Source of the DNA: Paludibacteraceae bacterium
Lineage (GTDB): Bacteria > Bacteroidota > Bacteroidia > Bacteroidales > Paludibacteraceae
Direction: 5' to 3'
Assembly (NCBI GenBank): GCA_028694915.1
Contig: JAQVJY010000003.1
Coordinates: forward strand, 1 to 64,000
DNA: 64,000 bases
In this document: one piece after another, positions 28,330 to 37,828 of the stretch
How positions within the stretch are numbered: position 1 is the stretch's first letter
Layout: the number at the start of each line of letters is the position of its first letter
Made by a program: the position numbers and the translations under genes
The notes under the pieces: model-generated
Seen by the model: the letters and a program-made list of their open reading frames with translations, nothing else
The model's database searches: none
Told to the model about the DNA's origin: nothing

Positions 28330-29637
28330 CTATTCATTTTTATGTTCTTTGATGAGCAACGTACAACCTGCTGCAATAACCAAAAATAGACCCGCTAACG
28401 CCAACATATACACTTGGTGACCGCCAACTAAGTATAAAAGACCGCCTCCAACTAAAGCTGCTACAATTTGAGGTAAACAAATAGTGCCATTGAATAATCC
28501 GAGATAAGCGCCCATGTGTTTCCCTGAAATATTATTGGTTAAAATAGTAAATGGTACCGCCAACATGGCAGCCCAAGAACAACCAATCAACAAATAGGAA
28601 ACGAACAGCCAATACGGATTATGGAAAAATAGAGTCGACACAAAACCTACGCCACCGAGCACTAAACTTAACGCATACACCAATTTGCGATTTTGGAACA
28701 GAGGAATGACCATCGCCCAAAGCACAGAGCCAACGGCTTGTACGGCAAACAATACGCCCACCCAATTTCCAGCTTCCTGATAACCAGCTGAGGCCGTATC
28801 GGTTGTTCCCCAACACGTGTCGGCAATGGCTCCATTGGTGTAAGTCCACATATACATAAAAGCTGCCCAGCTAAAAAACTGCACCAACCCAACAGTCCAA
28901 AACACCTTAGGAGCATGTAGCAGAAGTTGAAAAACATTTGTTTTTGTTCGTTCTTCGCTTTCTGTAATTCCATGAAATTCAGCATACTCCTTAGGCGGCA
29001 TTTCTTTTACTTTGAGGGACGTATAGAGCACACAAAGAATTAAAATAGCCGCACCTACGTAAAACGAATAAATCACGGAATCGGGCACTACACCTTCAGC
29101 CGCTATATTGCTCACGCCGATAAATGTAAAAATAAATGGGAACAAATAACCCACCAAACTACCAGCATTACACAAAAAACTTTGGATAGAATAAGCGAGC
29201 CCTTTCTGTTTTTCGTTAACTAAATCGCCCACTAACATTTTAAACGGCTGCATTGCCATATTAATACTGGTATCGAGCAACATTAACGAAAGTAAACCAA
29301 ACAGCATAGCAGAACCAACAGTCAGACCAAAACTACCAGCATTGGGCAGCAACACCATCACCAAAACCGCCACTAAAGCACCCACAAAAAGATAGGGAAT
29401 TCGTCGACCAAAACGTGTCCAAGTTTTGTCGCTCATCACCCCAACTACGGGCTGCACCAGAATCCCCATCAAAGGTGGCAAAATCCAAAAATAACTCAAA
29501 TTATGCGGATCAGCACCAAGCGTAGCAAATATACGACTGATATTAGCACTTTGCAGCGCGTAAGCAATTTGTACCCCAAAAAATCCAAAACTAATATTCC
29601 ATAATTTCAGAAAACTCAAATCTGGCTTTGTTTTCAT
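28330..29637 (-). CDS. SLC45-type MFS maltose/maltodextrin transporter
   Basis: 435 residues with 12 predicted helices. The N-terminal motifs QSANISRIFATLGADPHNL and VGVMSDKTWTRFGRRIPYL are those of SLC45-like proteins found with alpha-glucosidases in Bacteroidota. Inner-membrane import of maltose or short maltodextrins is inferred from its place as the first gene of an operon with two GH13 enzymes. A clear promoter lies upstream at 29668-29697. Confidence 0.88.
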   Translation of the reverse strand: MKTKPDLSFLKLWNISFGFFGVQIAYALQSANISRIFATLGADPHNLSYFWILPPLMGILVQPVVGVMSDKTWTRFGRRIPYLFVGALVAVLVMVLLPNAGSFGLTVGSAMLFGLLSLMLLDTSINMAMQPFKMLVGDLVNEKQKGLAYSIQSFLCNAGSLVGYLFPFIFTFIGVSNIAAEGVVPDSVIYSFYVGAAILILCVLYTSLKVKEMPPKEYAEFHGITESEERTKTNVFQLLLHAPKVFWTVGLVQFFSWAAFMYMWTYTNGAIADTCWGTTDTASAGYQEAGNWVGVLFAVQAVGSVLWAMVIPLFQNRKLVYALSLVLGGVGFVSTLFFHNPYWLFVSYLLIGCSWAAMLAVPFTILTNNISGKHMGAYLGLFNGTICLPQIVAALVGGGLLYLVGGHQVYMLALAGLFLVIAAGCTLLIKEHKNE

Positions 29638-29667
29638 AGTTTTATATGCGATTTAGCAAACTACTGC

Positions 29668-29697
29668 CAAAGATAGATGATTTTTTAAACTAGTCAA
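29668..29697 (-). promoter_or_regulatory. promoter of the maltodextrin operon
   Basis: Minus-strand TTG (29695-29697), 19-nt spacer, TATCTTTG (29668-29675), an exact consensus match 31 nt before the transporter ATG. Confidence 0.8.
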
Positions 29698-29772
29698 AAG
29701 AAATGCCCATTTTTTTACGCTCGCCCAAAAGAAAAATTACACCCATTTTAAGCTGAAAATAGCACGATTTAA

Positions 29773-29802
29773 TTGCCATTATGGAAATTTGTTGTATTTT
29801 TG
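29773..29802 (+). promoter_or_regulatory. frr promoter
   Basis: TTG (29773-29775), 19-nt spacer, TATTTTTG (29795-29802). Leader of about 42 nt. Divergent from the maltodextrin promoter. Confidence 0.75.
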
Positions 29803-29851
29803 TTCGAACTTTTGATTTTACAATACTATTAATCCTATAAATAACACAATT

Positions 29852-30418
29852 ATGTCTGACGAGAGAGTAAAAAAATACCTCGATGTAGCTGCCGAAGAAA
29901 TGGATGCATCGGTATTATTTTTAGATGAAGCCTTAGCACATATTCGTGCTGGTAAAGCCAATACACGTATTTTAGACGGTGTTCGTGTAGAATATTATGG
30001 CGGACTAGTTCCACTTGCCAATGTTGCTACCGTGACCACACCAGATGCTAAAACTATTCAGGTTCAACCTTGGGAAAAAGGATTAATCCCAATTATTGAA
30101 AAAGCCCTTCTTGGTTCAGACGTTGGTATTACGCCTATGAACAATGGAGAAACCATACGTTTGTGTATTCCTCCTGTGACCGAAGAACGCCGTAAACAGT
30201 TGGTAAAAATAGCAAGTGGTGCAGTAGAAGAAGCCAAAGTAAGTATTCGTAATGCGCGTCGCGAAGCTATTGATAAGTTGAAAAAAGAGGTAAAAAATGG
30301 CCTGCCAGAAGATGTTGAAAAAGACGGCGAAGCAGAAGTTCAAAAAGTACACGATAAATTTATCAAGAAAGTAGAAGAGATGCTTGCAGCCAAAGAAAAG
30401 GAAATTATGACCGTATAA
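29852..30418 (+). CDS. frr: ribosome recycling factor
   Basis: Splits the post-termination ribosome together with EF-G. 188 residues. Family signatures include [23 protein letters not shown] and the C-terminal helix-bundle stretch [27 protein letters not shown]. It starts 50 nt after a good promoter and is followed by a hairpin. pyrH, a common neighbour, is not seen. Confidence 0.97.
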   Translation: MSDERVKKYLDVAAEEMDASVLFLDEALAHIRAGKANTRILDGVRVEYYGGLVPLANVATVTTPDAKTIQVQPWEKGLIPIIEKALLGSDVGITPMNNGETIRLCIPPVTEERRKQLVKIASGAVEEAKVSIRNARREAIDKLKKEVKNGLPEDVEKDGEAEVQKVHDKFIKKVEEMLAAKEKEIMTV

Positions 30419-30455
30419 TACTTTGCGCAATACTAACAATAACATTCAATAACAG

Positions 30456-30498
30456 ACAGATTCTACTGGTTATTATCATAACAGTCGGTAGAATCTGT
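30456..30498 (+). terminator. probable terminator after frr
   Basis: Arms ACAGATTCTAC (30456-30466) and GTAGAATCTGT (30488-30498) around a 21-nt interior, followed by a short T-rich stretch. Weaker than the other terminators because of the long loop. Confidence 0.6.
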
Positions 30499-30524
30499 TT
30501 CTTGCTTAATAGAATTCAAAAAGC

Positions 30525-31688
30525 GTGTTTTTAGCCATTACACAAACAAACAAAAGAATACTTTTTTTATTCATAATCAGCAGTTTATGGATAAACATTG
30601 GCTTGCACGCACAAACCGACAGTATAGGACTAGTAACTGACTCTGCAAAACAGACTAAAGTGTCGCGTTGGGATTCGCTCTTTGATTGGAATTTTTTAGC
30701 CGTGCCCACCATCGCCTATCAACCTGAAACCAATTGGTCTTTTGGTTTGGCTGGTGCTTATTATTTCAAGCTAAATGACGAAAAAACAAGCGATATTGGA
30801 TTCGACATGGCTTATACACTGAACAAACAGTGGAATGTAAACGTATTGTCTACTATGTATTTCGGAGGCAATAAACATTGGTTTATGTATACTAATGTAG
30901 GGTTTAAACGCTACCCCGATTTGTTTTTTGGTATTGGAAATCGTACCAACCAATTATTAGCAGCACCCATTCATTATTCGTCGGACAATGTATATTTAAC
31001 CGCACAACCGCAATATTACATCACCGACCATTGGATTGTAGGAGCCAATGTAACTCTGCGTTGGGAACAGGCATCGACTACGGCAAACCTCGATTCTATT
31101 GGTACATTTTGCTCAACTTCAGGCTTAGAAAAGCCTTATTTCATGGTTGGATTAGGTGGCGTCATTTCGTACGATTCGCGTGATCAGCAATTTTATCCTT
31201 CACGAGGTATCTTTTTCAAAACTGTAGCCAGTTATTACGAACCCTATTTAGGAAGCACTTACCGCATGGGTAAAATTTCTGCCGACTTTCGCCAATTTGT
31301 ACCTATTTATAAAGAGTTAGTATTCGGCTGGCAAGCCTCTACGGAATGGACCTTTGGTAACGAAAAGCCATTTCAATCATTACCAACGTTGGGAGGCGTA
31401 GATGTCTTGCGAGGCTTACGACGAGGCGAATGGCGCGACGACGCATTAATGGCTCTACAAGCCGAATTGCGCATACCAATTTGGCGTTTTCTGAAAGGCT
31501 CTATTTTTAGCAGTATTGGAGATGTGTATAATTTAGACAATTGGCAATGGAGCACGCCCAAAATAGGTTATGGAGCTGGCCTGCGTGTCGCATTAAATAA
31601 AGCAAAAGTCAATGTGCGATTTGATGTGGCACGACAAAATTACGATAACAACTGGAGTTTTTACTTGACTATAAAAGAGGCTTTTTAA
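30525..31688 (+). CDS. Omp85/BamA-type outer-membrane barrel protein
   Basis: 387 residues beginning at a GTG, with a signal peptide ending near HAQ (residue 29). No POTRA domains are present. The rest reads as beta strands of a surface-antigen (D15) barrel, including the conserved SYDSRDQQFYPSRGIFF and PFQSLPTLGGVDVLRGL regions, and ends in an aromatic residue (KEAF). A short BamA/TamA relative of unknown cargo. It is followed by rsgA after 16 nt. Confidence 0.86.
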   Translation: MFLAITQTNKRILFLFIISSLWINIGLHAQTDSIGLVTDSAKQTKVSRWDSLFDWNFLAVPTIAYQPETNWSFGLAGAYYFKLNDEKTSDIGFDMAYTLNKQWNVNVLSTMYFGGNKHWFMYTNVGFKRYPDLFFGIGNRTNQLLAAPIHYSSDNVYLTAQPQYYITDHWIVGANVTLRWEQASTTANLDSIGTFCSTSGLEKPYFMVGLGGVISYDSRDQQFYPSRGIFFKTVASYYEPYLGSTYRMGKISADFRQFVPIYKELVFGWQASTEWTFGNEKPFQSLPTLGGVDVLRGLRRGEWRDDALMALQAELRIPIWRFLKGSIFSSIGDVYNLDNWQWSTPKIGYGAGLRVALNKAKVNVRFDVARQNYDNNWSFYLTIKEAF

Positions 31689-31704
31689 AGGAATTTGAAC
31701 AATT

Positions 31705-32616
31705 ATGACAGGATTAATTATCAAAAATACAGGCAGTGATTACGTGGTTCGCTCTAGTGATGGTTCGAATAGCGTATGTCGCGTGAAAGGTTCTTTTCGT
31801 ATCAAAGGGATAAAAAGTACGAGTCCTGTAACCGTAGGCGATCGTGTAGAGTTTGATGATACGGGATACATCACAGAACTACACGAACGCAAAAATTATA
31901 TAGTCAGAAAACCCACAAATCTATCGAAACAGCTACATATTATTGCTGCGAATTTAGATCAGGCTATTTTAATAATAACGATTAAAAATCCAGTGACGTC
32001 AACCACGTTTATCGATCGTTTTTTAGCTACTGCCGAAGCATATCACATTCCCACTATTTTGGTATTCAACAAAATAGATTTACTCAATGCCGAAGACGAA
32101 GCATATGTAAACGCCCTCATCCATTTATACGAAAGCATTGGTTACCAATGTTTAAAAATGACAGCCATACAAGGCAACGGAATCACAGAACTGCAAAATA
32201 CATTAGCTGGCAAAATTTCACTCTTGTCAGGTAATTCGGGAGTTGGCAAATCTACTATCATCAATCAAATTATGCCCAATAGCTCTGCAAAAACTGGTGA
32301 AATATCTAATTCGCACCACAAAGGTATGCATACCACCACTTTTTCAGAAATGTACGAAATCAGCACAGATACGTTTCTAATCGACACGCCAGGCATCAAA
32401 GGATTTGGTATGGTAGATATGAACGAAGAAGAAATCGGACACTTTTTTCGAGATATCTTCGAAGCATCGAAAAATTGCCGTTTCAATAATTGTTCCCATC
32501 GCCACGAACCTGGCTGTGCGGTATTACAGGCTGTGAGTGAACACCGCATAGCGCAATCACGTTACGAAAGTTACCTTTCTATTTTAGAAGATATTACCGA
32601 AGGAAAATACCGATAA
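31705..32616 (+). CDS. rsgA: ribosome small-subunit GTPase RsgA
   Basis: Late 30S assembly GTPase. 303 residues: an N-terminal OB fold (to about 65) and a circularly permuted GTPase domain with NKID (122-125), GNSGVGKST (176-184) and DTPG (227-230). The C-terminal zinc finger uses C258, C263, H265 and C271. It is followed directly, without a gap, by the LTA-synthase-like gene, whose ATG begins one base after the stop. Confidence 0.96.
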   Translation: MTGLIIKNTGSDYVVRSSDGSNSVCRVKGSFRIKGIKSTSPVTVGDRVEFDDTGYITELHERKNYIVRKPTNLSKQLHIIAANLDQAILIITIKNPVTSTTFIDRFLATAEAYHIPTILVFNKIDLLNAEDEAYVNALIHLYESIGYQCLKMTAIQGNGITELQNTLAGKISLLSGNSGVGKSTIINQIMPNSSAKTGEISNSHHKGMHTTTFSEMYEISTDTFLIDTPGIKGFGMVDMNEEEIGHFFRDIFEASKNCRFNNCSHRHEPGCAVLQAVSEHRIAQSRYESYLSILEDITEGKYR

Positions 32617-34554
32617 ATGAACTCTTTGAAACCCATAAAAAACTTATTACGACAACCAATTACAGTGGTTGGTTGGAATTTTTTGCTGGCAATGTTACTC
32701 TTGTCGGCTTGCCGTATTTTTTTCTTTCTCATCTATCGTGACACCTTTTCGGACGTCACTTTCTCGCACCTAATCACCATGTGCGCTGGAGGTTTAAGGT
32801 TCGATTTATCTACTCTACTACTCTTCAATTCGCTCTATGCCTTGGTCATGCTAGCGCCATTTCGCTTTAGAGTTAAGCGACTATATCAAACCATCGCCAA
32901 GTACATTTTTGTCATCGTCAATAGTTTTCTAATTCTCGCCAACTGTGCCGATATGATGTACTTTCCGTTTAGTAACAGACGAAGCACTATCACACTATTA
33001 AACGAATTTCAACACGAGGAAAATTTTCTTCAAATCATCGGTTTTAGCGTCGTACAATATTGGTATATTACGCTCTTTGGCGTTATCATGGTAGCGTTAT
33101 TACTAGTGGGTTACAAAAAATATTCAGGTGATAGCAAACCCAAAAACTGGGTATATTATCCAATTCATACGGCCATTTTATTAGTATCTATTTACTTTAG
33201 TGTCATTGGCATTCGGGGTGGATTTGGTAGCTATACACGACCAATAAATATCAGTAATGCAGCGCAATACGTCAACAAACCGATTGAAAATGCAATTGTA
33301 CTAAATACGCCATTTAGCTTCTTTGCTACCATACAACAATCGGCATACAAAAGCCCCAATTACTTTTCGCAAGACGAATTAGCGACCATTTACACACCTA
33401 TACACCAAGGTAAAACAGGCGAAACATTTCGTCCAATTAATGTGGTTATTATCATTCTTGAAAGTTTTAATAAAGAATATATAGGCTACTTCAATCGTGA
33501 CCTTGACGGCGGTCAATACAAAGGATACACGCCATTTCTCGATTCGTTACTTGCCGAAAGTCGCACGTTTAAAAACAGTTTTTCTTCAGGACGAAAATCG
33601 ATTGACGCCATGCCATCAACCTTGGCCAGCATTCCTATGTTCATAGAACCTTATATCGTAACACCTTACGTAACCAACGAAATATCGTCGATTGCTAAAA
33701 TATTGAACAAAGAAGGCTATTATTCATCATTCTTCCATGGAGCGCCCAATGGTTCCATGGGCTTTCAAGCTTTTGCCAAAGCAGCAGGATTCAAAGATTA
33801 TTTTGGTATGACAGAATATGGAAATGATGCCGATTTTGACGGCGTTTGGGCTATTTGGGACGAAGAATTCTTTCAATTTTTTGAATCAAAACTAAACACC
33901 TTTCAGCAACCATTTGTGTCGGCAATCTTCTCCGCATCATCACATCATCCGTATAATGTACCCGAACGCTACAATGGAAAATTCCCGGAAGGCACACATC
34001 CTATTCACAAATGTATCGGTTATTCTGACCATGCCTTACGTCTATTTTTTGAAAAAGCCTCGCATGAATCGTGGTACAAAAACACATTATTTGTTTTCAC
34101 TGCCGATCACACCAACGTGCTAACACGCAAAGAATATCAAAATGATAAAGGATTATTCGAAATTCCTATTTTCTATTATCAACCAGGCAGTAACTTACGA
34201 GGTGAAAGCGACATTCCGACATCACAAGTTGACATTTTACCATCTATCTTAGGTTATCTAAATTACAACAAACCCTATTTTGCCTTTGGTAACGATGTGT
34301 TGACTGACACCACATCACATCACCGTGTGATTAACTACAACTACGGATTGTACCAACTATTTTCGGATAGTATGATGTTGCAATTTGATGGCACCAAGAC
34401 AACCGCTGTGTATAATTTCAAAAATGATCGATTTCTGAAACACAATTTGAAAGACACACAACCAATGACCAATGATGAACGGTTATTAAAAGCCACCATT
34501 CAGCAATATATCGAACGTTTAATTAACGACCAACTTACCGTTCAAAAGCCATGA
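32617..34554 (+). CDS. LTA synthase-like sulfatase-fold membrane protein
   Basis: 645 residues. Four or five membrane helices lie in the first 210 residues, then an extracytoplasmic alkaline-phosphatase-fold domain. The metal/nucleophile region is VIIILESFNKEY (metal Glu) and SSGRKSIDAMPS (nucleophile Ser, where LtaS has Thr). TADHTN supplies further metal ligands. In Gram-negative bacteria such proteins often transfer phosphoglycerol or phosphoethanolamine to glycans or lipids. The actual substrate is unknown. It overlaps the next gene by 4 nt (ATGA). Confidence 0.9.
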   Translation: MNSLKPIKNLLRQPITVVGWNFLLAMLLLSACRIFFFLIYRDTFSDVTFSHLITMCAGGLRFDLSTLLLFNSLYALVMLAPFRFRVKRLYQTIAKYIFVIVNSFLILANCADMMYFPFSNRRSTITLLNEFQHEENFLQIIGFSVVQYWYITLFGVIMVALLLVGYKKYSGDSKPKNWVYYPIHTAILLVSIYFSVIGIRGGFGSYTRPINISNAAQYVNKPIENAIVLNTPFSFFATIQQSAYKSPNYFSQDELATIYTPIHQGKTGETFRPINVVIIILESFNKEYIGYFNRDLDGGQYKGYTPFLDSLLAESRTFKNSFSSGRKSIDAMPSTLASIPMFIEPYIVTPYVTNEISSIAKILNKEGYYSSFFHGAPNGSMGFQAFAKAAGFKDYFGMTEYGNDADFDGVWAIWDEEFFQFFESKLNTFQQPFVSAIFSASSHHPYNVPERYNGKFPEGTHPIHKCIGYSDHALRLFFEKASHESWYKNTLFVFTADHTNVLTRKEYQNDKGLFEIPIFYYQPGSNLRGESDIPTSQVDILPSILGYLNYNKPYFAFGNDVLTDTTSHHRVINYNYGLYQLFSDSMMLQFDGTKTTAVYNFKNDRFLKHNLKDTQPMTNDERLLKATIQQYIERLINDQLTVQKP

Positions 34555-35619
34555 AAAAACAGTTAGTCTTATTATTTTTTGTGTTAGGCATTTATACACA
34601 ATTAAGCGCCCAAAAATTCAGTTACGATGTCGATTTTACAACCTATTTCGACAATCGCGAATATCATAGTGCGCAGCCATCACAAACCATTTTTGGTACA
34701 CGTCTTTCGCCTGAAATTGGTGTTTTATTCAACGATTCGTTAGGCGGTACACACAAGATGATGGCTGGCGTTAGTTACATACAACCATTTGGCGCACAGT
34801 GGCAAGCGGCCAAATTAATTCCAACCGTTTATTACCAATACCAGCAAAGTGGTTTTACGGTTAATTTGGGGGCTATTCCGTACACGCATTTGCTGCATGC
34901 GCTACCCGATTTTTTGATGAGCGATTCAATGACATTTGCTTATCCAAATATGCAAGGTGCACTGTTTCAATATGAATCAAAATGGGGGGTTTGCAGAATT
35001 CTTATGCGACTGGCGTGGCTTGCCAAGTGCTACCACACGCGAAGCATTTCGATTAATACTGAATGGGCAATTTCATCATAACTGGTTTTTAGCCGGCGGT
35101 TATGCTCAAATAAACCATTTAGCCAACAAATCGAGCGACCAACCAAACTTGGGGGTATGCGACGATATTTACATCAATCCATTTATTGGCGTAGATGTTT
35201 CAAATAAAACGCCATTCGATTCGTTATCATTAAAACTTGGTTACTTGGTGGGTATGCAGCGCGATCGAAAACAGAACCGCACATACACACCACAAGGAGC
35301 CACTATCGATTTGTTTGCACGCTGGAAGTTTTTAGGAATTCAAAATCGACTCTATGTTGGCGATAACCTAATGCCTTTGTATGGCACTTACGGTACGTTG
35401 TTGAATCAAGGCAACGCCTTTTATCAGTCGCCGATTTATAACAGAACCGACTTAATGATTTACATTGTTCAACGACCATTTGTAAACTGTTATTTCGCCT
35501 GGAACTTACACTATACCAAAGGTGAAAAACTAGGACATCAACAACAATTAGTAGTTCGCTTTAACCTCGATGCGATAAAGCACCAAAACGGAAGATTACA
35601 AAATTTATTTGATAAATAA
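34551..35619 (+). pseudogene. outer-membrane beta-barrel protein gene with one-base frameshift
   Basis: The signal peptide MKKQLVLLFFVLGIYTQLSAQ and the strands after it stay in one frame to KWG. The frame then changes at a run of six G (34984-34989). Removing one G gives KWGFAEFLCDWRG and a continuous 355-residue protein to the stop at 35619. Without correction the first frame ends at 35081. The amphipathic alternating strands and lack of a lipobox suggest a porin-like outer-membrane protein. Sequencing error, phase variation and a real mutation are all possible. It lies between the LTA-synthase-like and kinase genes, 5 nt before the latter. Confidence 0.8.
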
Positions 35620-35624
35620 CCAAT

Positions 35625-36785
35625 ATGCCGATGACACGAAACTCATATTATTTCAAAATTGGAGCATGGGTAGTGGCGTTTATTATTGTTGCCACTTCAT
35701 TACTCTTTACCAATCGCTTGGCCGAAAAGTTAACGCTTGAGCAACACCGCAAAATGGAAATTTGGGCCGAAGCAATGCGTCAGTTTGTAAATGCCACAGA
35801 GGAAACAGAACATGTTGATTTTTTGTGGAAAATCATTGAAGAAAATGATAACATCCCCGTACTCATAGCCGACCAAGCGGACCAAATAGTGACTTCGCGT
35901 AATTTTACACATGTACCTGAAGAAAACGCTGACGCCTACTATGCCAAAGAACTAAAACGGCTAAAAGGACTACGAAAACCAATTGAAATAAGTTTAGGTG
36001 ATAATCAGAAACAATACATCTATTACGATGACTCGAATTTACTGAAGCAATTAGCCTACTATCCTTACATCCAATTGTCCGTTATTGCCATATTTTTAAT
36101 TGGTGTACTCATGGCTTTGGCCACCACTAAAAATGCCGAACAAAACCGTGTTTGGGTAGGCTTATCCAAAGAAACAGCACATCAATTGGGGACACCCATT
36201 TCGTCGTTATTGGCGTGGATTGAAATCTTAAAAACCAATTATCCCGACGACTCCATGATTGATGACATGGGCAACGATATCAATCGACTAAAAACCATTG
36301 CTGAACGCTTTTCTAAGATTGGATCAAAATCGGAATTTGAACTCGTCAGCATCAACGACACCTTGCGCCAATCGGTACAATATATGCAAAAAAGGTCGTC
36401 GCAAATGGTTATTTACACACTTACCGAAACACAACCGAATATCCAAACACTGCTCTGCGTTCCTTTATTTGAATGGGTAATTGAAAATCTGTGTAAAAAT
36501 GCCATCGATGCAATGGACGGTAAAGGCAGCATCCAAATAGAAACAACCATTGATGAGCGTAAACATGTGATTATTGATATAACAGACACGGGCAAAGGAA
36601 TAGATAAACGACAATTCAAAAGCGTATTCAAACCTGGCTATACGACCAAACGCCGTGGCTGGGGGTTAGGGTTATCGCTGGCAAAACGCATTATCGAAGA
36701 GTACCATCACGGTAAAATATTTGTCAAACAATCGGCTCTTAACAAAGGAACCACGTTTAGAATTATTCTTTCACAAAAGAAATAA
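35625..36785 (+). CDS. sensor histidine kinase
   Basis: 386 residues. Two membrane helices (about 11-30 and 148-167) bracket a periplasmic sensor of about 115 residues. The H box SKETAHQLGTPIS puts the phosphorylated histidine at H186. The N box NLCKNAIDAM (about 288) and the DTGKGID and GWGLGLSLAK ATP-binding motifs are intact. No HAMP domain is evident. No response regulator gene lies beside it, so the partner is unknown. Genetic proximity suggests a link with envelope functions. Confidence 0.92.
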   Translation: MPMTRNSYYFKIGAWVVAFIIVATSLLFTNRLAEKLTLEQHRKMEIWAEAMRQFVNATEETEHVDFLWKIIEENDNIPVLIADQADQIVTSRNFTHVPEENADAYYAKELKRLKGLRKPIEISLGDNQKQYIYYDDSNLLKQLAYYPYIQLSVIAIFLIGVLMALATTKNAEQNRVWVGLSKETAHQLGTPISSLLAWIEILKTNYPDDSMIDDMGNDINRLKTIAERFSKIGSKSEFELVSINDTLRQSVQYMQKRSSQMVIYTLTETQPNIQTLLCVPLFEWVIENLCKNAIDAMDGKGSIQIETTIDERKHVIIDITDTGKGIDKRQFKSVFKPGYTTKRRGWGLGLSLAKRIIEEYHHGKIFVKQSALNKGTTFRIILSQKK

Positions 36786-36913
36786 ATCCAAAAGATTGAT
36801 TTTCAAAATATAAGCCGCTAAATTCAGGAAAGTTCGCGATAAAAGAAAAATATATTTCGTAAATCAGATATTTTTGCGTACTTTTGTGCCACTTTTTGAT
36901 ATCTCGTGTATCT

Positions 36914-37471
36914 ATGGCACATTTAGACTGTTACAACATCATTTTCAAATCGTTAGAGATTGGTAATCATACATTTGAATATGAATTAGATAACGATTTC
37001 TTTAAGAGTCTTGAAGATGCGGAGATTAAAGAAGGCTCGTTGAGTGCTGTAGTGACAGTACAAAAAAACGAAAAAAATGCCGAATTGAACATACAAATTG
37101 ATGGAATAGTTCAAATTCCATGCGACCGCTGCTTGGATGAGATGACACAAGAGATTGAAGTAGATGAAGATTTAATAGTTCAATTTACAAATGCAGGTGA
37201 AGAAACTGAAAACACGCTGTTTGTACCTGAAAATGAAGGCGTTTTAAACATAGCTTGGCATCTATATGAATTTATAGTACTCGCTATTCCTATTATGCAT
37301 ACACATCCTGATGGCGAATGCAATGAAGCTATGATGGATAAATATAACCAGTACGTAGTACGGCACATCGACGAAGAGCAAGATGATTGTGAAACCGACG
37401 ATGTAACAAACGAGAGTGATAGAACGGACCCACGATGGGACGCTCTGAAAAATATTAGTAATAACAACTAA
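36914..37471 (+). CDS. DUF177 (YceD) family protein
   Basis: 185 residues from the ATG at 36914. An in-frame TTG ten codons earlier lies next to the promoter. The CDRCLDEM motif (CxxC) and the acidic tail are those of YceD proteins, which in other bacteria associate with rpmF and 23S rRNA maturation. rpmF follows after 14 nt, the conserved arrangement. TATTTTTG (36869-36876) and TACTTTTG (36879-36886) are candidate -7 boxes. Confidence 0.9.
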   Translation: MAHLDCYNIIFKSLEIGNHTFEYELDNDFFKSLEDAEIKEGSLSAVVTVQKNEKNAELNIQIDGIVQIPCDRCLDEMTQEIEVDEDLIVQFTNAGEETENTLFVPENEGVLNIAWHLYEFIVLAIPIMHTHPDGECNEAMMDKYNQYVVRHIDEEQDDCETDDVTNESDRTDPRWDALKNISNNN

Positions 37472-37485
37472 AGAAATTATTTACA

Positions 37486-37671
37486 ATGGCACATCCTAAA
37501 CGAAAACATTCAAAACAGAGAACCGCCAAACGTAGAACGCACGACAAAGCAGCGATGCCTACATTGGCTACTTGCTCTAACTGCGGTGCTATCCACATTT
37601 ATCATACGGTTTGTCCGGAATGTGGTTACTACAGAGGCAAATTGGCAATCGAAAAAACAGTGAACGCCTAA
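37486..37671 (+). CDS. rpmF: 50S ribosomal protein L32
   Basis: 61 residues, beginning MAHPKRKHSKQRTAKRRTHDK, with zinc-ribbon cysteines CSNCGAIHIYHTVCPECG. It carries the four-cysteine zinc-binding form, so it is probably zinc-dependent. Paired with the DUF177 gene and closed by a terminator. Confidence 0.97.
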   Translation: MAHPKRKHSKQRTAKRRTHDKAAMPTLATCSNCGAIHIYHTVCPECGYYRGKLAIEKTVNA

Positions 37672-37694
37672 TTGGTTTGAATGACAAAAAGACA

Positions 37695-37728
37695 AAAAAT
37701 CCTCCCTAATTTTAGGGAGGATTTTTTT
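37695..37728 (+). terminator. terminator after rpmF
   Basis: Inverted repeat ATCCTCCCTAA / TTAGGGAGGAT, then a run of T. Confidence 0.85.
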
Positions 37729-37828
37729 ATTTATACTAAATGACTATCACGTTTAATAGTATGAAAGACCAACCAAGAGAACACCGTGGGCAAAAAAAGT
37801 GTATATTTGCAAAAAAAATAGTTGACTT

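Noticed and set aside
36884-36913. TTG-initiated extension of the DUF177 protein
   Set aside because: It overlaps the promoter region and has no family similarity; the ATG at 36914 is better.
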